Both the position numbers and the translations under genes were made by a program. The notes beneath the pieces were generated by a model. The model made no database searches. It saw nothing but the letters and a program-made list of their open reading frames with translations, and had not been told where the DNA came from. Shown one piece after another: positions 1 to 6,861 of a stretch of 39,528 nt of DNA. Numbering within the stretch: position 1 is the stretch's first letter; every line of letters begins with the position of its first letter. Source of the DNA: UBA927 sp964367095 (GTDB taxonomy: Bacteria > Patescibacteriota > Microgenomatia > UBA10105 > UBA927); NCBI GenBank assembly GCA_964367095.1, contig CAYIXE010000004.1, forward strand, positions 1 to 39,528, given 5' to 3'.

Positions 1-1
1 G

Positions 2-676
2 AAAGTCACTGTAAAGATTAATGCCCACGAAGACGCCCTAAACTGGTATCGTGCCTGTAATGGCGGTACCAGATTTGGGATTGACTGGAAGTCACGAATT
101 TCCGAATCATTACAAAAAAAGATTGTTGGGAAAACCCAAGAACAGGCTTTTTGTTTTCTGCGGCCGTACTTGCAGAAGTTGTACAAGCAAACTGATATCA
201 AAAGTAAACGAGAAGAACTGCAAAAACTGTTTGATCAGCAGCAAGATCGGATTGCCGAACGGATGGAAGGTACTACTGGGAAGAGGATTTGTCGAAAAGA
301 TTTCACAATTCTATTAACCACATTCCCACGCTGCCCGTACAATCCACAGCAGGGGATTATCTGGTCGTACACCGAGCGCAACATTGCATTCTCAATTGTA
401 AGTTTTGTTCACGAGTTGAATCACTTTCAAGTTATCTATTACTTTAAGAAGCAGATGCGGAAGAAGTTAACCGAAGCACAGTTTGAAGATTTGAAAGAGG
501 CGCTCACGGTAATCAATAATGACGCATTCAAAGGGATATTCCTTGTTCATGAACAGGGGTATCCAATCCACAAAGCGCTTCGCGCAAAACTCCTGTACTA
601 TTGGCGGAAGAATAGGGACTTTGGGAAGCTTATAGCCTACGGGATGAAGATTACACCAAAGTACACGGTCTCTTGA
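2..676 (+). CDS. HExxH putative metallopeptidase, 5' truncated by window edge
   Basis: The frame is open from base 2 to the TGA at 674-676, so the gene starts upstream of the window and about 224 residues are visible. Internal ATG or TTG codons (such as TTG 170) are not needed as starts. The centre has the zinc-metallopeptidase signature HELNH in the context FVHELNHF, coded near 409-430. An EALTVINND segment about 30 residues later could supply a third metal ligand, as in gluzincins. No signal peptide or membrane segment is visible in this part, and the C-terminal half is basic. I do not recognise the family and assign no substrate. The next gene downstream also encodes an HExxH protein, which hints at a small peptidase cluster. 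The frame is certain; the peptidase function is inferred from one motif. Confidence 0.7.
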   Translation, partial: KVTVKINAHEDALNWYRACNGGTRFGIDWKSRISESLQKKIVGKTQEQAFCFLRPYLQKLYKQTDIKSKREELQKLFDQQQDRIAERMEGTTGKRICRKDFTILLTTFPRCPYNPQQGIIWSYTERNIAFSIVSFVHELNHFQVIYYFKKQMRKKLTEAQFEDLKEALTVINNDAFKGIFLVHEQGYPIHKALRAKLLYYWRKNRDFGKLIAYGMKITPKYTVS

Positions 677-683
677 CGTACTG

Positions 684-689
684 TATAAT
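684..689 (+). promoter_or_regulatory. -10 box TATAAT for the gene at 704
   Basis: A perfect TATAAT lies 14 bases before the ATG at 704, which predicts a leader of roughly 8 nt. No good -35 is visible at the usual distance, and TTGACG at 673-678 is too close. No Shine-Dalgarno sequence fits in the leader. Confidence 0.45.
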
Positions 690-703
690 GGTATAAGCTG
701 TAT

Positions 704-1054
704 ATGAGAAATACGATTCACATCCTCAATGCGTCAGGCGCCCTCACTGCTCTTGAAGCGCAGATACGTCGCACGACGAAGAACGCACTTGTTATAGCGA
801 AGCAACGCCTAACGTTCAATGGTGTTGATATCATCATTCGCCCTACGAAAGAAGCTAACCTAAAAGCCCTCGGTGGCGTTGGTGGGTACTGTCCAGAACC
901 GCACTACATAGATATCACTATTGATAAGCGGCATATACAATCAAAGAAACAATTCGTTGAGACATTAGAGCGTACTTTGCTTCACGAATTGCACCATGCT
1001 GCACGTCAACAGCAAGGTTTTTTTTTAAAAATATTACCGTACACCAGCAGATGA
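704..1054 (+). CDS. DUF2268-like Zn-dependent protease, N-terminal part (frame broken)
   Basis: This 116-residue frame carries the zinc motif HELHH in the context LLHELHHAARQ (residues about 94-104). It then runs into a T9A5 tract at 1018-1031 and ends at a TGA nine codons later. The following frame (to 1317) holds the sequence expected after the break: an EGSADYF segment with the likely third zinc ligand, then a PKWAGYAIGF tail. Joined in the -1 frame the product is about 204 residues, near the usual size of predicted Zn proteases of the DUF2268 type, as I remember that family. The shift may be programmed, may come from RNA-polymerase slippage, may be a homopolymer sequencing error, or may mark a recent pseudogene. 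The gene has its own -10 box and a very short leader. The reading is confident; the family call is moderate. Confidence 0.65.
   Translation: MRNTIHILNASGALTALEAQIRRTTKNALVIAKQRLTFNGVDIIIRPTKEANLKALGGVGGYCPEPHYIDITIDKRHIQSKKQFVETLERTLLHELHHAARQQQGFFLKILPYTSR
1018..1031 (+). promoter_or_regulatory. Candidate -1 frameshift / slippage site (T9A5)
   Basis: Nine T are followed by five A. In the zero frame, bases 1021-1027 read T TTT TTA, the canonical X_XXY_YYZ slippery heptamer. A -1 shift there enters exactly the frame that encodes the rest of the protease. Adding one T by transcript slippage gives the same frame. I did not find a convincing stimulatory stem-loop just downstream. Confidence 0.5.
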
Positions 1055-1317
1055 TCGCTGAAGGGTCGGCAGACTACTTCGTCTACCAAATGACCGGCAA
1101 GATTCCGGTTTGGGCTAAGGCACAGAGAGAGGATCGACGGTTAATGAAGTTGCTACGACCAATATTCAAAAAACAGCTTACGGATGAGCTGTACATGCAA
1201 TTATTCTTAGTAGGGGATATAAAGCGAAAAATCCCTAAATGGGCGGGCTATGCAATAGGGTTTGCTTTGGTGCAAGAGCAACAAGCAATAAATTCAAGAA
1301 ATAAACTATTAGGATGA
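1051..1317 (+). CDS. DUF2268-like Zn-dependent protease, C-terminal part (-1 frame)
   Basis: This frame continues the preceding protease. Upstream of its ATG the same frame is open back through the T tract and reads FKNITVHQQ before MIAEGSADYF. It supplies the conserved Glu region (AEGSADYFVYQMTG) and the PKWAGYAIGFALVQ tail that follow HExxH in this kind of protease. The ATG at 1051 overlaps the upstream TGA as ATGA, so coupled reinitiation making a separate 88-residue polypeptide is possible. A fragment without the HELHH half should not be active alone. The last bases overlap the convergent small gene. Best read as the 3' part of one gene spanning 704-1317. Confidence 0.6.
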   Translation: MIAEGSADYFVYQMTGKIPVWAKAQREDRRLMKLLRPIFKKQLTDELYMQLFLVGDIKRKIPKWAGYAIGFALVQEQQAINSRNKLLG

Positions 1318-1521
1318 TGGTCTCGTCGAGTCTGCTACTTCACCCGCATTCTCAATCCCGTGTTGAGCAATTTTTATCGAGTACATCGCTAGCTCGGTGA
1401 GCTCGTCTTCTGCCTGTTTACTATCGTCTGTCGTCTGAAGGATCGACAAGGCACGTTTAATGCCGTTGTAGATGCCCACTGACATACCTTTCTTGAAAGC
1501 GGTGAATTCTGGGTCGGTCAT
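1309..1521 (-). CDS. Small hypothetical protein (70 aa)
   Basis: The frame starts at ATG 1521 (MTDPEFTAFKKG) and ends with TAA at 1309. An upstream TTG at 1548 is possible but would place the -10 box inside the gene, so the ATG is preferred. The product is soluble-looking, acidic in the centre (TTDDSKQAEDELTEL) and probably helical, with no cysteines and no membrane segment. I do not recognise a family. The 3' end overlaps the convergent protease frame by nine bases. A TATACT -10 box close to the ATG supports it being a real gene. Confidence 0.5.
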   Translation of the reverse strand: MTDPEFTAFKKGMSVGIYNGIKRALSILQTTDDSKQAEDELTELAMYSIKIAQHGIENAGEVADSTRPSS

Positions 1522-1534
1522 AAGGGTGATAGTT

Positions 1535-1540
1535 AGTATA
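1535..1540 (-). promoter_or_regulatory. -10 box TATACT for the small minus-strand gene
   Basis: On the minus strand TATACT ends 13 bases before the ATG at 1521, giving a predicted leader of about 7 nt. The same hexamer sits upstream of the genes starting at 23132 and 34314. No clear -35 box is visible. Confidence 0.35.
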
Positions 1541-1645
1541 CTTGGCAAATCGTACTCTTAAGAATACTGTTGTACTAGGTGTAAAGCGTTCTTTTTGAAT
1601 ATGCAAAGTGTTACTATCTTTTCATAACAGTCACCCAAATTCTTT

Positions 1646-2416
1646 ATGAATATTGAACAAGTACTCCAAAAAGCAGGCATGTCAACCGTTGAGAGCAAGA
1701 TTTACCTGGTCTTATTATCCTACGGCTCTTCAACAGCCAACGATTTAGCAAAGTTAACAGATACAAATCGAAGTACGGCATACGTTGCGCTAGAAGAGTT
1801 GGTGCAACGAGGACTTATTAATATCGTTACCGAGAGTCGGGTGAAGACCTATACTGCCTGCCAACCCTCACAAATTATTAGTTTACTTGAAGAACGTATT
1901 AGTCAAATGGAAGACGTTCGTCATTCCTTAAAGGTGCTCTTACCAGAACTCACAGAACTTACACATATGTCTTCCAGCCGTCCAAAAATTCGGTACTATG
2001 AAGGTAACGCTGGTGTTCGGGCGGTTTACGAAGATACCCTAACTTCACACGAGACAATTATTGCCTATGCATCCATTGATAACATGCACGAGGCTTTGCC
2101 AGATTATTTCCCCGCATACTACCAGCGTCGGGCCGCAAATGGAATTCATATTCGATCAATACATCCTGACACGCCTGAAGCCCGCGAGCGCGTGAAGCAC
2201 AATAAGGAAGAAGCCCGTGATTCTGTGCTTGTGCCGAAAGATAAATTCGGTTTTTCTCCGGAAATTAATTTATATGACAACAAAATTGCATTTATGTCGT
2301 TGCGAGAAAAATTTGGGTTTATTGTAGAAAGTGAAGAGCTTACCAGAGCAATGAAGAAGGCTTTTGAACTTTCTTGGATAGGAGCGAAGAAAATCCACGA
2401 TTCGTCACAACGTTAA
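1646..2416 (+). CDS. TrmB-family winged-helix transcriptional regulator
   Basis: The 256-residue protein begins with a TrmB-type winged helix (about residues 1-75). It shows the typical ESKIYLVLLSYGSSTANDLAKLT and NRSTAYVALEELVQRGLI helices followed by the wing (RVKTYTACQP). A short helical linker (about 78-110) leads to a C-terminal domain of the phospholipase D-like/TrmB effector-binding type, with IRYYEGNAGVRAVYEDTL and a closing FGFIVESEELTRAMKKAFELSW. TrmB regulators of archaea and CPR bacteria respond to sugars or to unknown signals. Here the gene precedes the large glycan operon, so regulation of surface-polysaccharide or sugar genes is plausible but unproven. A TACTAT at 1612-1617 could be the -10 box. 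The ATG at 1646 is the natural start. Confidence 0.88.
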   Translation: MNIEQVLQKAGMSTVESKIYLVLLSYGSSTANDLAKLTDTNRSTAYVALEELVQRGLINIVTESRVKTYTACQPSQIISLLEERISQMEDVRHSLKVLLPELTELTHMSSSRPKIRYYEGNAGVRAVYEDTLTSHETIIAYASIDNMHEALPDYFPAYYQRRAANGIHIRSIHPDTPEARERVKHNKEEARDSVLVPKDKFGFSPEINLYDNKIAFMSLREKFGFIVESEELTRAMKKAFELSWIGAKKIHDSSQR

Positions 2417-2602
2417 AAAAATACCGCACGACATACCATTTACCGCCTGTCGGAAAAGGAAGTTGCGAACACATATAAGAAGTACCAGCATATCGTTTCC
2501 TGCGAAGTTTCATCGGCAGTTGTCTTTGCCGCGATTCAGCAGCATAGCTTTACAAAAGAAGATAAGGTGGTTTTTGTGAATTCTGCGAGGGCTTCGCAGT
2601 AG
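2417..2602 (+). pseudogene. Remnant of a fold-type II PLP enzyme C terminus (threonine synthase-like)
   Basis: After the regulator's TAA the same frame stays open for 61 codons to TAG 2600-2602, but it has no usable start codon. The translation contains LSEKEVANTYKKY, then CEVSSAVVFAAI, then DKVVFVNSARAS. This follows the order of the last segments of threonine synthase and related PLP enzymes: an S-x-E-E helix, an E-P-S-S/A-A segment, then a DKVV strand. I read it as a decayed 3' fragment. The stretch 2603-2655 shows nothing else. The match is from memory and the fragment is short. Confidence 0.3.
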
Positions 2603-2655
2603 TATTACACTTACAAACTGGCAATCTAGGTGTTTTTGTAAAGCAGTGTTTATGA

Positions 2656-2684
2656 TTGCCAGGCATTGAGAAAAGTGGTACAGT
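2656..2684 (+). promoter_or_regulatory. Promoter of the glycan operon (TTGCCA-N17-TACAGT)
   Basis: TTGCCA (2656-2661) matches the sigma-70 -35 consensus at 5 of 6 positions. It is followed after exactly 17 bases by TACAGT (2679-2684), which matches the -10 at 4 of 6. Transcription would begin near 2691, giving a leader of about 27 nt before ATG 2718. Confidence 0.5.
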
Positions 2685-2689
2685 AGTTG

Positions 2690-2710
2690 CACCCTAACCG
2701 GGTGTTTTTT
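2690..2710 (+). terminator. CACCC/GGGTG hairpin with T6, in the leader of the glycan operon
   Basis: CACCC (2690-2694) pairs with GGGTG (2700-2704) and is followed by six T (2705-2710), the form of a small intrinsic terminator. It lies between the predicted transcription start and ATG 2718. GGTG (2701-2704) can also pair with CACC (2714-2717) just before the start codon, so two alternative structures are possible. It may end upstream transcription or act as a short attenuator. Confidence 0.35.
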
Positions 2711-2717
2711 CAACACC

Positions 2718-3443
2718 ATGCTGCTCACTATCATTATCCCGGCGTACAACGAGGCACAGTACCTTGGCACGAAGCTAGACCAGTACCTTGCCGAGTTCAA
2801 GGCTGACACGGAATTCCTCATTGTGCCGAATGGCTGCACTGATGAGACGCCAATCATTGCGCAATCGTACGCAAAACGTTTCCCGAATGTGCGCGTCCAC
2901 GTCATTGCCGAAGCGGTCGGTAAGGCCATGGCTGTGCGGGCAGGCTGGGAACGCGCGCAAGGGGAGTGGGTTGCGTTCTTGGATGCTGATGGCTCGACAA
3001 GTGCCAAGGAATTCCAGCACATCTTCAGTGCCCGACGCGATGCCGATGGAGTAATTGCTTCCCGCTGGGCGCCCGGTGCCAAAGTCGAGAACCGATCGGC
3101 ACTCCGAAAACTCGCGAGCTACGTATTCGCCGCAGTGGTAAAGCTTCTCTTCTGGATGCCGTACCGAGATACGCAGTGTGGCGCAAAAATATTCCGGCGT
3201 GAGCTCATCCAGCGAATCTTGCCATTCATTCGCGTGCGGAACATTGCCTTCGACGTTGAACTCCTGCTACTTTGCCGGCGGGCTGGGGCGAGCATCGTCG
3301 AGTACCCAACGCACTGGGTCGATCGGTCTGACTCCGTCATCATCGGGTCACCACTTAAGCTCATCCGCAGCAGTCTGTCGATGCTCTGGACCCTCCTCAC
3401 CTTGCGATTCCGCTTCCTCCCTTTCATTGCCCCACGCCCATGA
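2718..3443 (+). CDS. GT2 glycosyltransferase (DPM1/polyprenyl-phosphate type)
   Basis: The 241-residue GT-A protein starts LLTIIIPAYNEA (residues 2-13). It has the nucleotide-binding PNGCTDET (37-44) and the metal-binding DAD motif in FLDADGS (87-93), then an IASRW segment and a TQCGAKIF acceptor region near 150. This pattern is typical of dolichol- or undecaprenyl-phosphate sugar transferases. The C terminus has hydrophobic stretches but no full set of TM helices. It probably transfers a sugar from a nucleotide donor to a lipid carrier at the inner face of the membrane. It is the first gene after the promoter at 2656-2684, and its TGA overlaps the next ATG by 4 bases. The exact sugar cannot be told. 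Confidence 0.85.
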   Translation: MLLTIIIPAYNEAQYLGTKLDQYLAEFKADTEFLIVPNGCTDETPIIAQSYAKRFPNVRVHVIAEAVGKAMAVRAGWERAQGEWVAFLDADGSTSAKEFQHIFSARRDADGVIASRWAPGAKVENRSALRKLASYVFAAVVKLLFWMPYRDTQCGAKIFRRELIQRILPFIRVRNIAFDVELLLLCRRAGASIVEYPTHWVDRSDSVIIGSPLKLIRSSLSMLWTLLTLRFRFLPFIAPRP

Positions 3444-4459
3444 CCCAACGCCACGTCATTATTGAGAAGAAGAACGTCCTTGTCGCAGGCGGAGCAGGTT
3501 TCCTCGGCTCGCACCTCTGCGACGAGCTGGTGAAGACCTGTAAAGTCATTTGCGTGGATAACTTTAGCACCGGATCGATTGAGAATATTAATCACCTGTT
3601 GCAGAACCAAGACTTCAAGTTCATCAAGCACGACCTCACCGAGCCAATTGACCTCGAGAAGTTCGCTGAACTGCGACCGTTCAAAGTGGCGTTCCAAGGC
3701 GTGCAGGAAATCTACAACCTCGCCTGCCCCACGTCGCCGAAGGAGTTTACCAAACTCCCAATCGAGACGTTACTGGCAAATGCGGTGGCCTCACGTCACC
3801 TGCTCGATTTGGCCGTGCAGTACGAAGCCAAGTACCTCCTCACCTCATCGTCAGCAATCTACGGTGAACCTGTAGACTCCCAGCCATTCCGCGAGAACTA
3901 CTGGGGCTTTATCGATCCTATAGGCCCGCGCAGCTGCTACAACGAAGGCAAGCGTTTCGCCGAGAGCCTGACCATGACCTACCGGGAGCGGAAGAAGCTC
4001 GACGCAAAGGTTGTGCGCATCTTCAATACGTTCGGCCCGCGCATGCGCCTCACCGATGGCCGGCTTATTCCCGACCTGGTGAAGAGTGCACTAGCGGGTG
4101 AACCATTGCAGATTTACGGCCGACCCGATGCCATGAGCACCTTCTGTTTCGTCACCGATATGATTGACGGCATCGTGAAGATGATGAAGTCGCCGGAAGG
4201 CGGCCCCATTAACCTCGGTAACCCCGATGGTGTTCTGCTCGTTGGCGTAGCAGAGAAAATCCTCGCCCTCACCCAGTCCACGAGTGCAATTGAACACCTT
4301 GACGCCCACCCCTTTGCTAGCCGTCAAGGATCACCCGACATCCACATGGCCCGGGAGCGACTTGGCTGGTTCCCAACTATTCCGTTAGAAGACGGCCTCA
4401 TGCAGACAATTGAAACCATGAAGGCGAGCCGAATCATGAGCTACCAACCAGAAGCATGA
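3440..4459 (+). CDS. UDP-glucuronate decarboxylase-like SDR (UDP-xylose synthase)
   Basis: This extended short-chain dehydrogenase has the NAD site GGAGFLG (17-23), catalytic Ser/Thr in TSSSAIYGEP (about 135-143), and the Y-x3-K pair in SCYNEGKRFAE (about Y167, K171). The YNEGKR context, the preceding LACPTSPKEF, and FNTFGPRM are strong marks of UDP-glucuronic acid decarboxylases, which make UDP-xylose. At 339 residues the length fits the bacterial enzyme. It is coupled to the upstream GT2 by an ATGA overlap. A nucleotide-sugar dehydrogenase two genes downstream could supply the uronic acid. Alternatives within this clade, such as a UDP-4-keto-pentose or dTDP-glucose 4,6-dehydratase-like enzyme, are less likely. 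Confidence 0.8.
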   Translation: MTQRHVIIEKKNVLVAGGAGFLGSHLCDELVKTCKVICVDNFSTGSIENINHLLQNQDFKFIKHDLTEPIDLEKFAELRPFKVAFQGVQEIYNLACPTSPKEFTKLPIETLLANAVASRHLLDLAVQYEAKYLLTSSSAIYGEPVDSQPFRENYWGFIDPIGPRSCYNEGKRFAESLTMTYRERKKLDAKVVRIFNTFGPRMRLTDGRLIPDLVKSALAGEPLQIYGRPDAMSTFCFVTDMIDGIVKMMKSPEGGPINLGNPDGVLLVGVAEKILALTQSTSAIEHLDAHPFASRQGSPDIHMARERLGWFPTIPLEDGLMQTIETMKASRIMSYQPEA

Positions 4460-4493
4460 TGCATTTTTCTGGCTATTTTCCCCCTCTCTCCAG

Positions 4494-4631
4494 CTCTCTC
4501 CCACAAGGGGAGAGAGAGTGGTTTCGTGCAATTGTATTACTCCTCTCCCCACGCGGGAGAGATGATATTGGTACCTCATTATTCTCCCTCTCCCATTTGG
4601 GGGAGAGGGTGGCCAAAGGCCGGGAGAGGGG
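4494..4631. repeat. Cluster of CCCTCTCC/GGAGAGGG hairpin repeats
   Basis: Three perfect hairpins follow in the gap between two operon genes. The arms are 4494-4502 with 4508-4516 (9 bp), 4543-4549 with 4555-4561 (7 bp), and 4586-4594 with 4601-4609 (9 bp). A GGCC-AAA-GGCC hairpin (4611-4621) and a GGGAGAGGGG tail come next. This resembles the dispersed CT-rich palindromic elements seen in noncoding DNA of many bacteria. The short open frame across it (4456-4641) is repeat, not gene. Confidence 0.7.
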
Positions 4632-4637
4632 TTATTT

Positions 4638-5558
4638 ATGAAGATATTGGTAACAGGCGGCGCTGGGTTTATCGGCTCGCACCTCGTAGATGCCCTGGTT
4701 GAACGTGGCGAGGAAGTTTTGGTCATTGATGATTTAAGCTCGGGTAAGCGCGAGTACGTGAACCCAAAAGTCCAATTTGTCGAAAGGGATATTTGTATGT
4801 CTGCTGCGCTGGATGTTATGCGAGCATTCAAACCCGAAGTGATATTCCATTTGGCCGCCCAGAAGAGTGTTCCAGAGTCACTCAAACACCCAGCCAAAGA
4901 CGCGGCAATCAACCTGGTTGGCTTGTGCAATATTTTGGAGGCAATTCCCGGGAGCAAGCTCAAGAAATTCATTTTTGCCTCCACCGGTGGGGCAATGTAC
5001 GGGGATAATGCGAAATTACCGGCAACGGAAACGCAACCCGCCCAACCATCATCCCCCTATGGCATTTCGAAGTATTCATCGGAGCGGTATCTTGACGTCT
5101 GGAGTAAGCTGCACAATTTCCAAGCGACAGTCCTCCGCCCGGCGAATGTCTACGGCCCGCGGCAAGACCCATTCGGTGAGGCAGGCGTCATTGCAATACT
5201 GGCGAAACGAGCCGTGGAGCAGCAACCCATGCGGGTATTTGGCACCGGCAAGCACACCCGCGACTACGTCTACGTTGCGGATATTGTGCAAGCCTTTCTC
5301 AAGGCGCTCGATACAGAAACATCTGGTACCTACAACATTGGTACTAGCCAGGAAACGTCTGTCCTAGACATTATTGCAAGTCTTTCTAAAGTCAGCGGGC
5401 GGGAATTACCAATTGATCAGCAACCCGAGGTTGTAGGGGAAATGGAACGGAGCAGTTTAGATGCCAGCAAGGCACGTGCTACATTGCACTGGCAACCCGA
5501 AGTACCTTTGCAAGAGGGGATTCAGAAAACGTACGAATGGTTTAAAGCTTTAGCGTAG
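4638..5558 (+). CDS. galE: NAD-dependent epimerase, UDP-glucose 4-epimerase (GalE)-like
   Basis: The 306-residue extended SDR has a GGAGFIG cofactor site (7-13), a conserved DDLSSGK after strand 2, FHLAAQKSV, catalytic STGGAMYG (about 115-122), and Y141-x3-K145 in SSPYGISK. RPANVYGPRQDP and the TRDYVYVADI segment are typical of bacterial and archaeal GalE-type 4-epimerases of UDP-Glc/Gal or their N-acetyl forms. It begins six bases after the repeat cluster, with no promoter visible, so it is probably read from the upstream operon. It precedes a nucleotide-sugar dehydrogenase by four bases. Epimerase activity is likely; the substrate is uncertain. Confidence 0.82.
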   Translation: MKILVTGGAGFIGSHLVDALVERGEEVLVIDDLSSGKREYVNPKVQFVERDICMSAALDVMRAFKPEVIFHLAAQKSVPESLKHPAKDAAINLVGLCNILEAIPGSKLKKFIFASTGGAMYGDNAKLPATETQPAQPSSPYGISKYSSERYLDVWSKLHNFQATVLRPANVYGPRQDPFGEAGVIAILAKRAVEQQPMRVFGTGKHTRDYVYVADIVQAFLKALDTETSGTYNIGTSQETSVLDIIASLSKVSGRELPIDQQPEVVGEMERSSLDASKARATLHWQPEVPLQEGIQKTYEWFKALA

Positions 5559-5562
5559 AACT

Positions 5563-6861
5563 ATGGCAAAATCATCACAACGAAAGAAAGAAGTCGTCAG
5601 CATCGTTGGCTTGGGCTATGTCGGCCTTCCTTTAGCCGCTCTGGCTGTAGACAAAGGTTATAAAGTATTTGGCATTACTCATGGTAAGCAGAAAGTGAAT
5701 GCTATCAATCGTGGAATCAACACGTTACCCGATGAGCCGAGCATTGCTGCGACTATCGCGAAACGGAAAATCGCTGCTTCGACCAGCTACACTGCTGTTA
5801 AGAAATCAGATATTGTCATTGTTTGCGTGCCCACGCCGGTTGACCACCTCAACAACCCAGACCTTGGCCCAGTCATTAGTGCAAGTAAGAGTATTGTCCG
5901 TAACTTGAAGAGAGGCCAGCTCATTGTCATTGAGTCAACTATCAACCCTGGGGTGTGCGAGGAAGTTGTCCTACCCATTCTGGAAGCGAACGGCAAGTAC
6001 AAAGTCGGTCGGGACTTTGAGCTCGCTCACTGCCCCGAGCGCATTGATCCAGGGAACGCAAAATGGAACGTGCGAAATATTCCCCGCTGTGTCGGTTCGG
6101 TTACGCCCAAGGGTGCCCAGCGTGCGGCGAAGTTCTACCGTTCTATCATCTCCGGTGAGGTTCGGGTAATGAAGTCTATTAAGGAAGCTGAGGCGACCAA
6201 GATCATCGAGAATACCTTCCGCGATATCAACATTGCCTACGTGAATGAGCTGGCGAAGTCTTTTGACGTGCTCGGCATTGACGTGTACGACGTCATCCAA
6301 GGGGCGGCGACCAAACCGTTCGCCTTTATGCCGCACTACCCGTCTGTGGGCGTGGGCGGCCACTGCATCGCCGTGGACCCGTACTACCTCATCGAGCGGG
6401 CGCGGCAGGCTGGCTTCGACCACAAGTTCCTCAAGCTCGCCCGGGAGATAAACAACAGCATGCCAGCGTATACGGTAGGGAAGCTGCAAGACGCCTTGAA
6501 CCAGCTTGGTAAGTCGGTAAAAGGGACGACTGTAGGCGTCCTGGGTCTCTCCTATAAGGCCAATGTTGGTGATATTCGCGAAAGCCCGAGCTTGAAGGTC
6601 ATTGCGCTCCTAGAAGGCCTTGGCGCAAAGGTGCAGGTCTATGACCCATACTTCCCCGAAAAGTCCACCGTGAAGAGCCTGGAGGCCTTCCTGAAGGCGT
6701 CTGAATCCATTATCCTGGCTACAAACCATAAAGCCTTCTTGGATCTCAAGCCCGAAGCGTATAAGCGGGCGCATGTGCGGGTGGTCATCGATGGGAAGAA
6801 TGCGCTCAATAAAAGCGCGCTGCAGAAACTCGGCATTATCTACAAAGGGATAGGGAGATGA
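5563..6861 (+). CDS. Nucleotide-sugar 6-dehydrogenase (WecC/TviB/WbpA type)
   Basis: The 432-residue UDP-sugar dehydrogenase has an N-terminal NAD domain with GLGYVGLPLA (16-25) and VCVPTPVD. The central domain follows, with the catalytic cysteine in VGGHCIAVDPYYL (C268), and a C-terminal UDP-binding domain contains LGLSYKANVGDIRESPS. These enzymes oxidise C6 of UDP-sugars to uronic acids in two NAD+ steps. The GLGYVGLPLA start resembles the UDP-GlcNAc/ManNAc dehydrogenases more than classical UDP-glucose dehydrogenase. The nearby UDP-GlcA decarboxylase-like gene argues that UDP-glucose may also be used. It sits in the operon, with the next ATG overlapping by 4 bases. The class is confident; the substrate is open. 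Confidence 0.87.
   Translation: MAKSSQRKKEVVSIVGLGYVGLPLAALAVDKGYKVFGITHGKQKVNAINRGINTLPDEPSIAATIAKRKIAASTSYTAVKKSDIVIVCVPTPVDHLNNPDLGPVISASKSIVRNLKRGQLIVIESTINPGVCEEVVLPILEANGKYKVGRDFELAHCPERIDPGNAKWNVRNIPRCVGSVTPKGAQRAAKFYRSIISGEVRVMKSIKEAEATKIIENTFRDINIAYVNELAKSFDVLGIDVYDVIQGAATKPFAFMPHYPSVGVGGHCIAVDPYYLIERARQAGFDHKFLKLAREINNSMPAYTVGKLQDALNQLGKSVKGTTVGVLGLSYKANVGDIRESPSLKVIALLEGLGAKVQVYDPYFPEKSTVKSLEAFLKASESIILATNHKAFLDLKPEAYKRAHVRVVIDGKNALNKSALQKLGIIYKGIGR

Noticed and set aside
51..317. Open frame of 88 codons on the plus strand
   Set aside because: It overlaps the longer frame 2-676, which carries the HELNH motif and is open to the window edge.
2510..3082. Minus-strand open frame of 190 codons
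   Set aside because: It lies opposite the GT2 gene, has no family motif and is Ser/Arg/Ala-rich, as antisense shadows of GC-rich genes are.
3119..3697. Minus-strand open frame of 192 codons
   Set aside because: It runs opposite the GT2 and UDP-GlcA decarboxylase genes, which have clear motifs in the plus frame.
4456..4641. Small plus-strand frame of 61 codons between two genes
   Set aside because: It is entirely made of the CT-rich hairpin repeats (LSPRG and LPQGE-type translation), not a gene.
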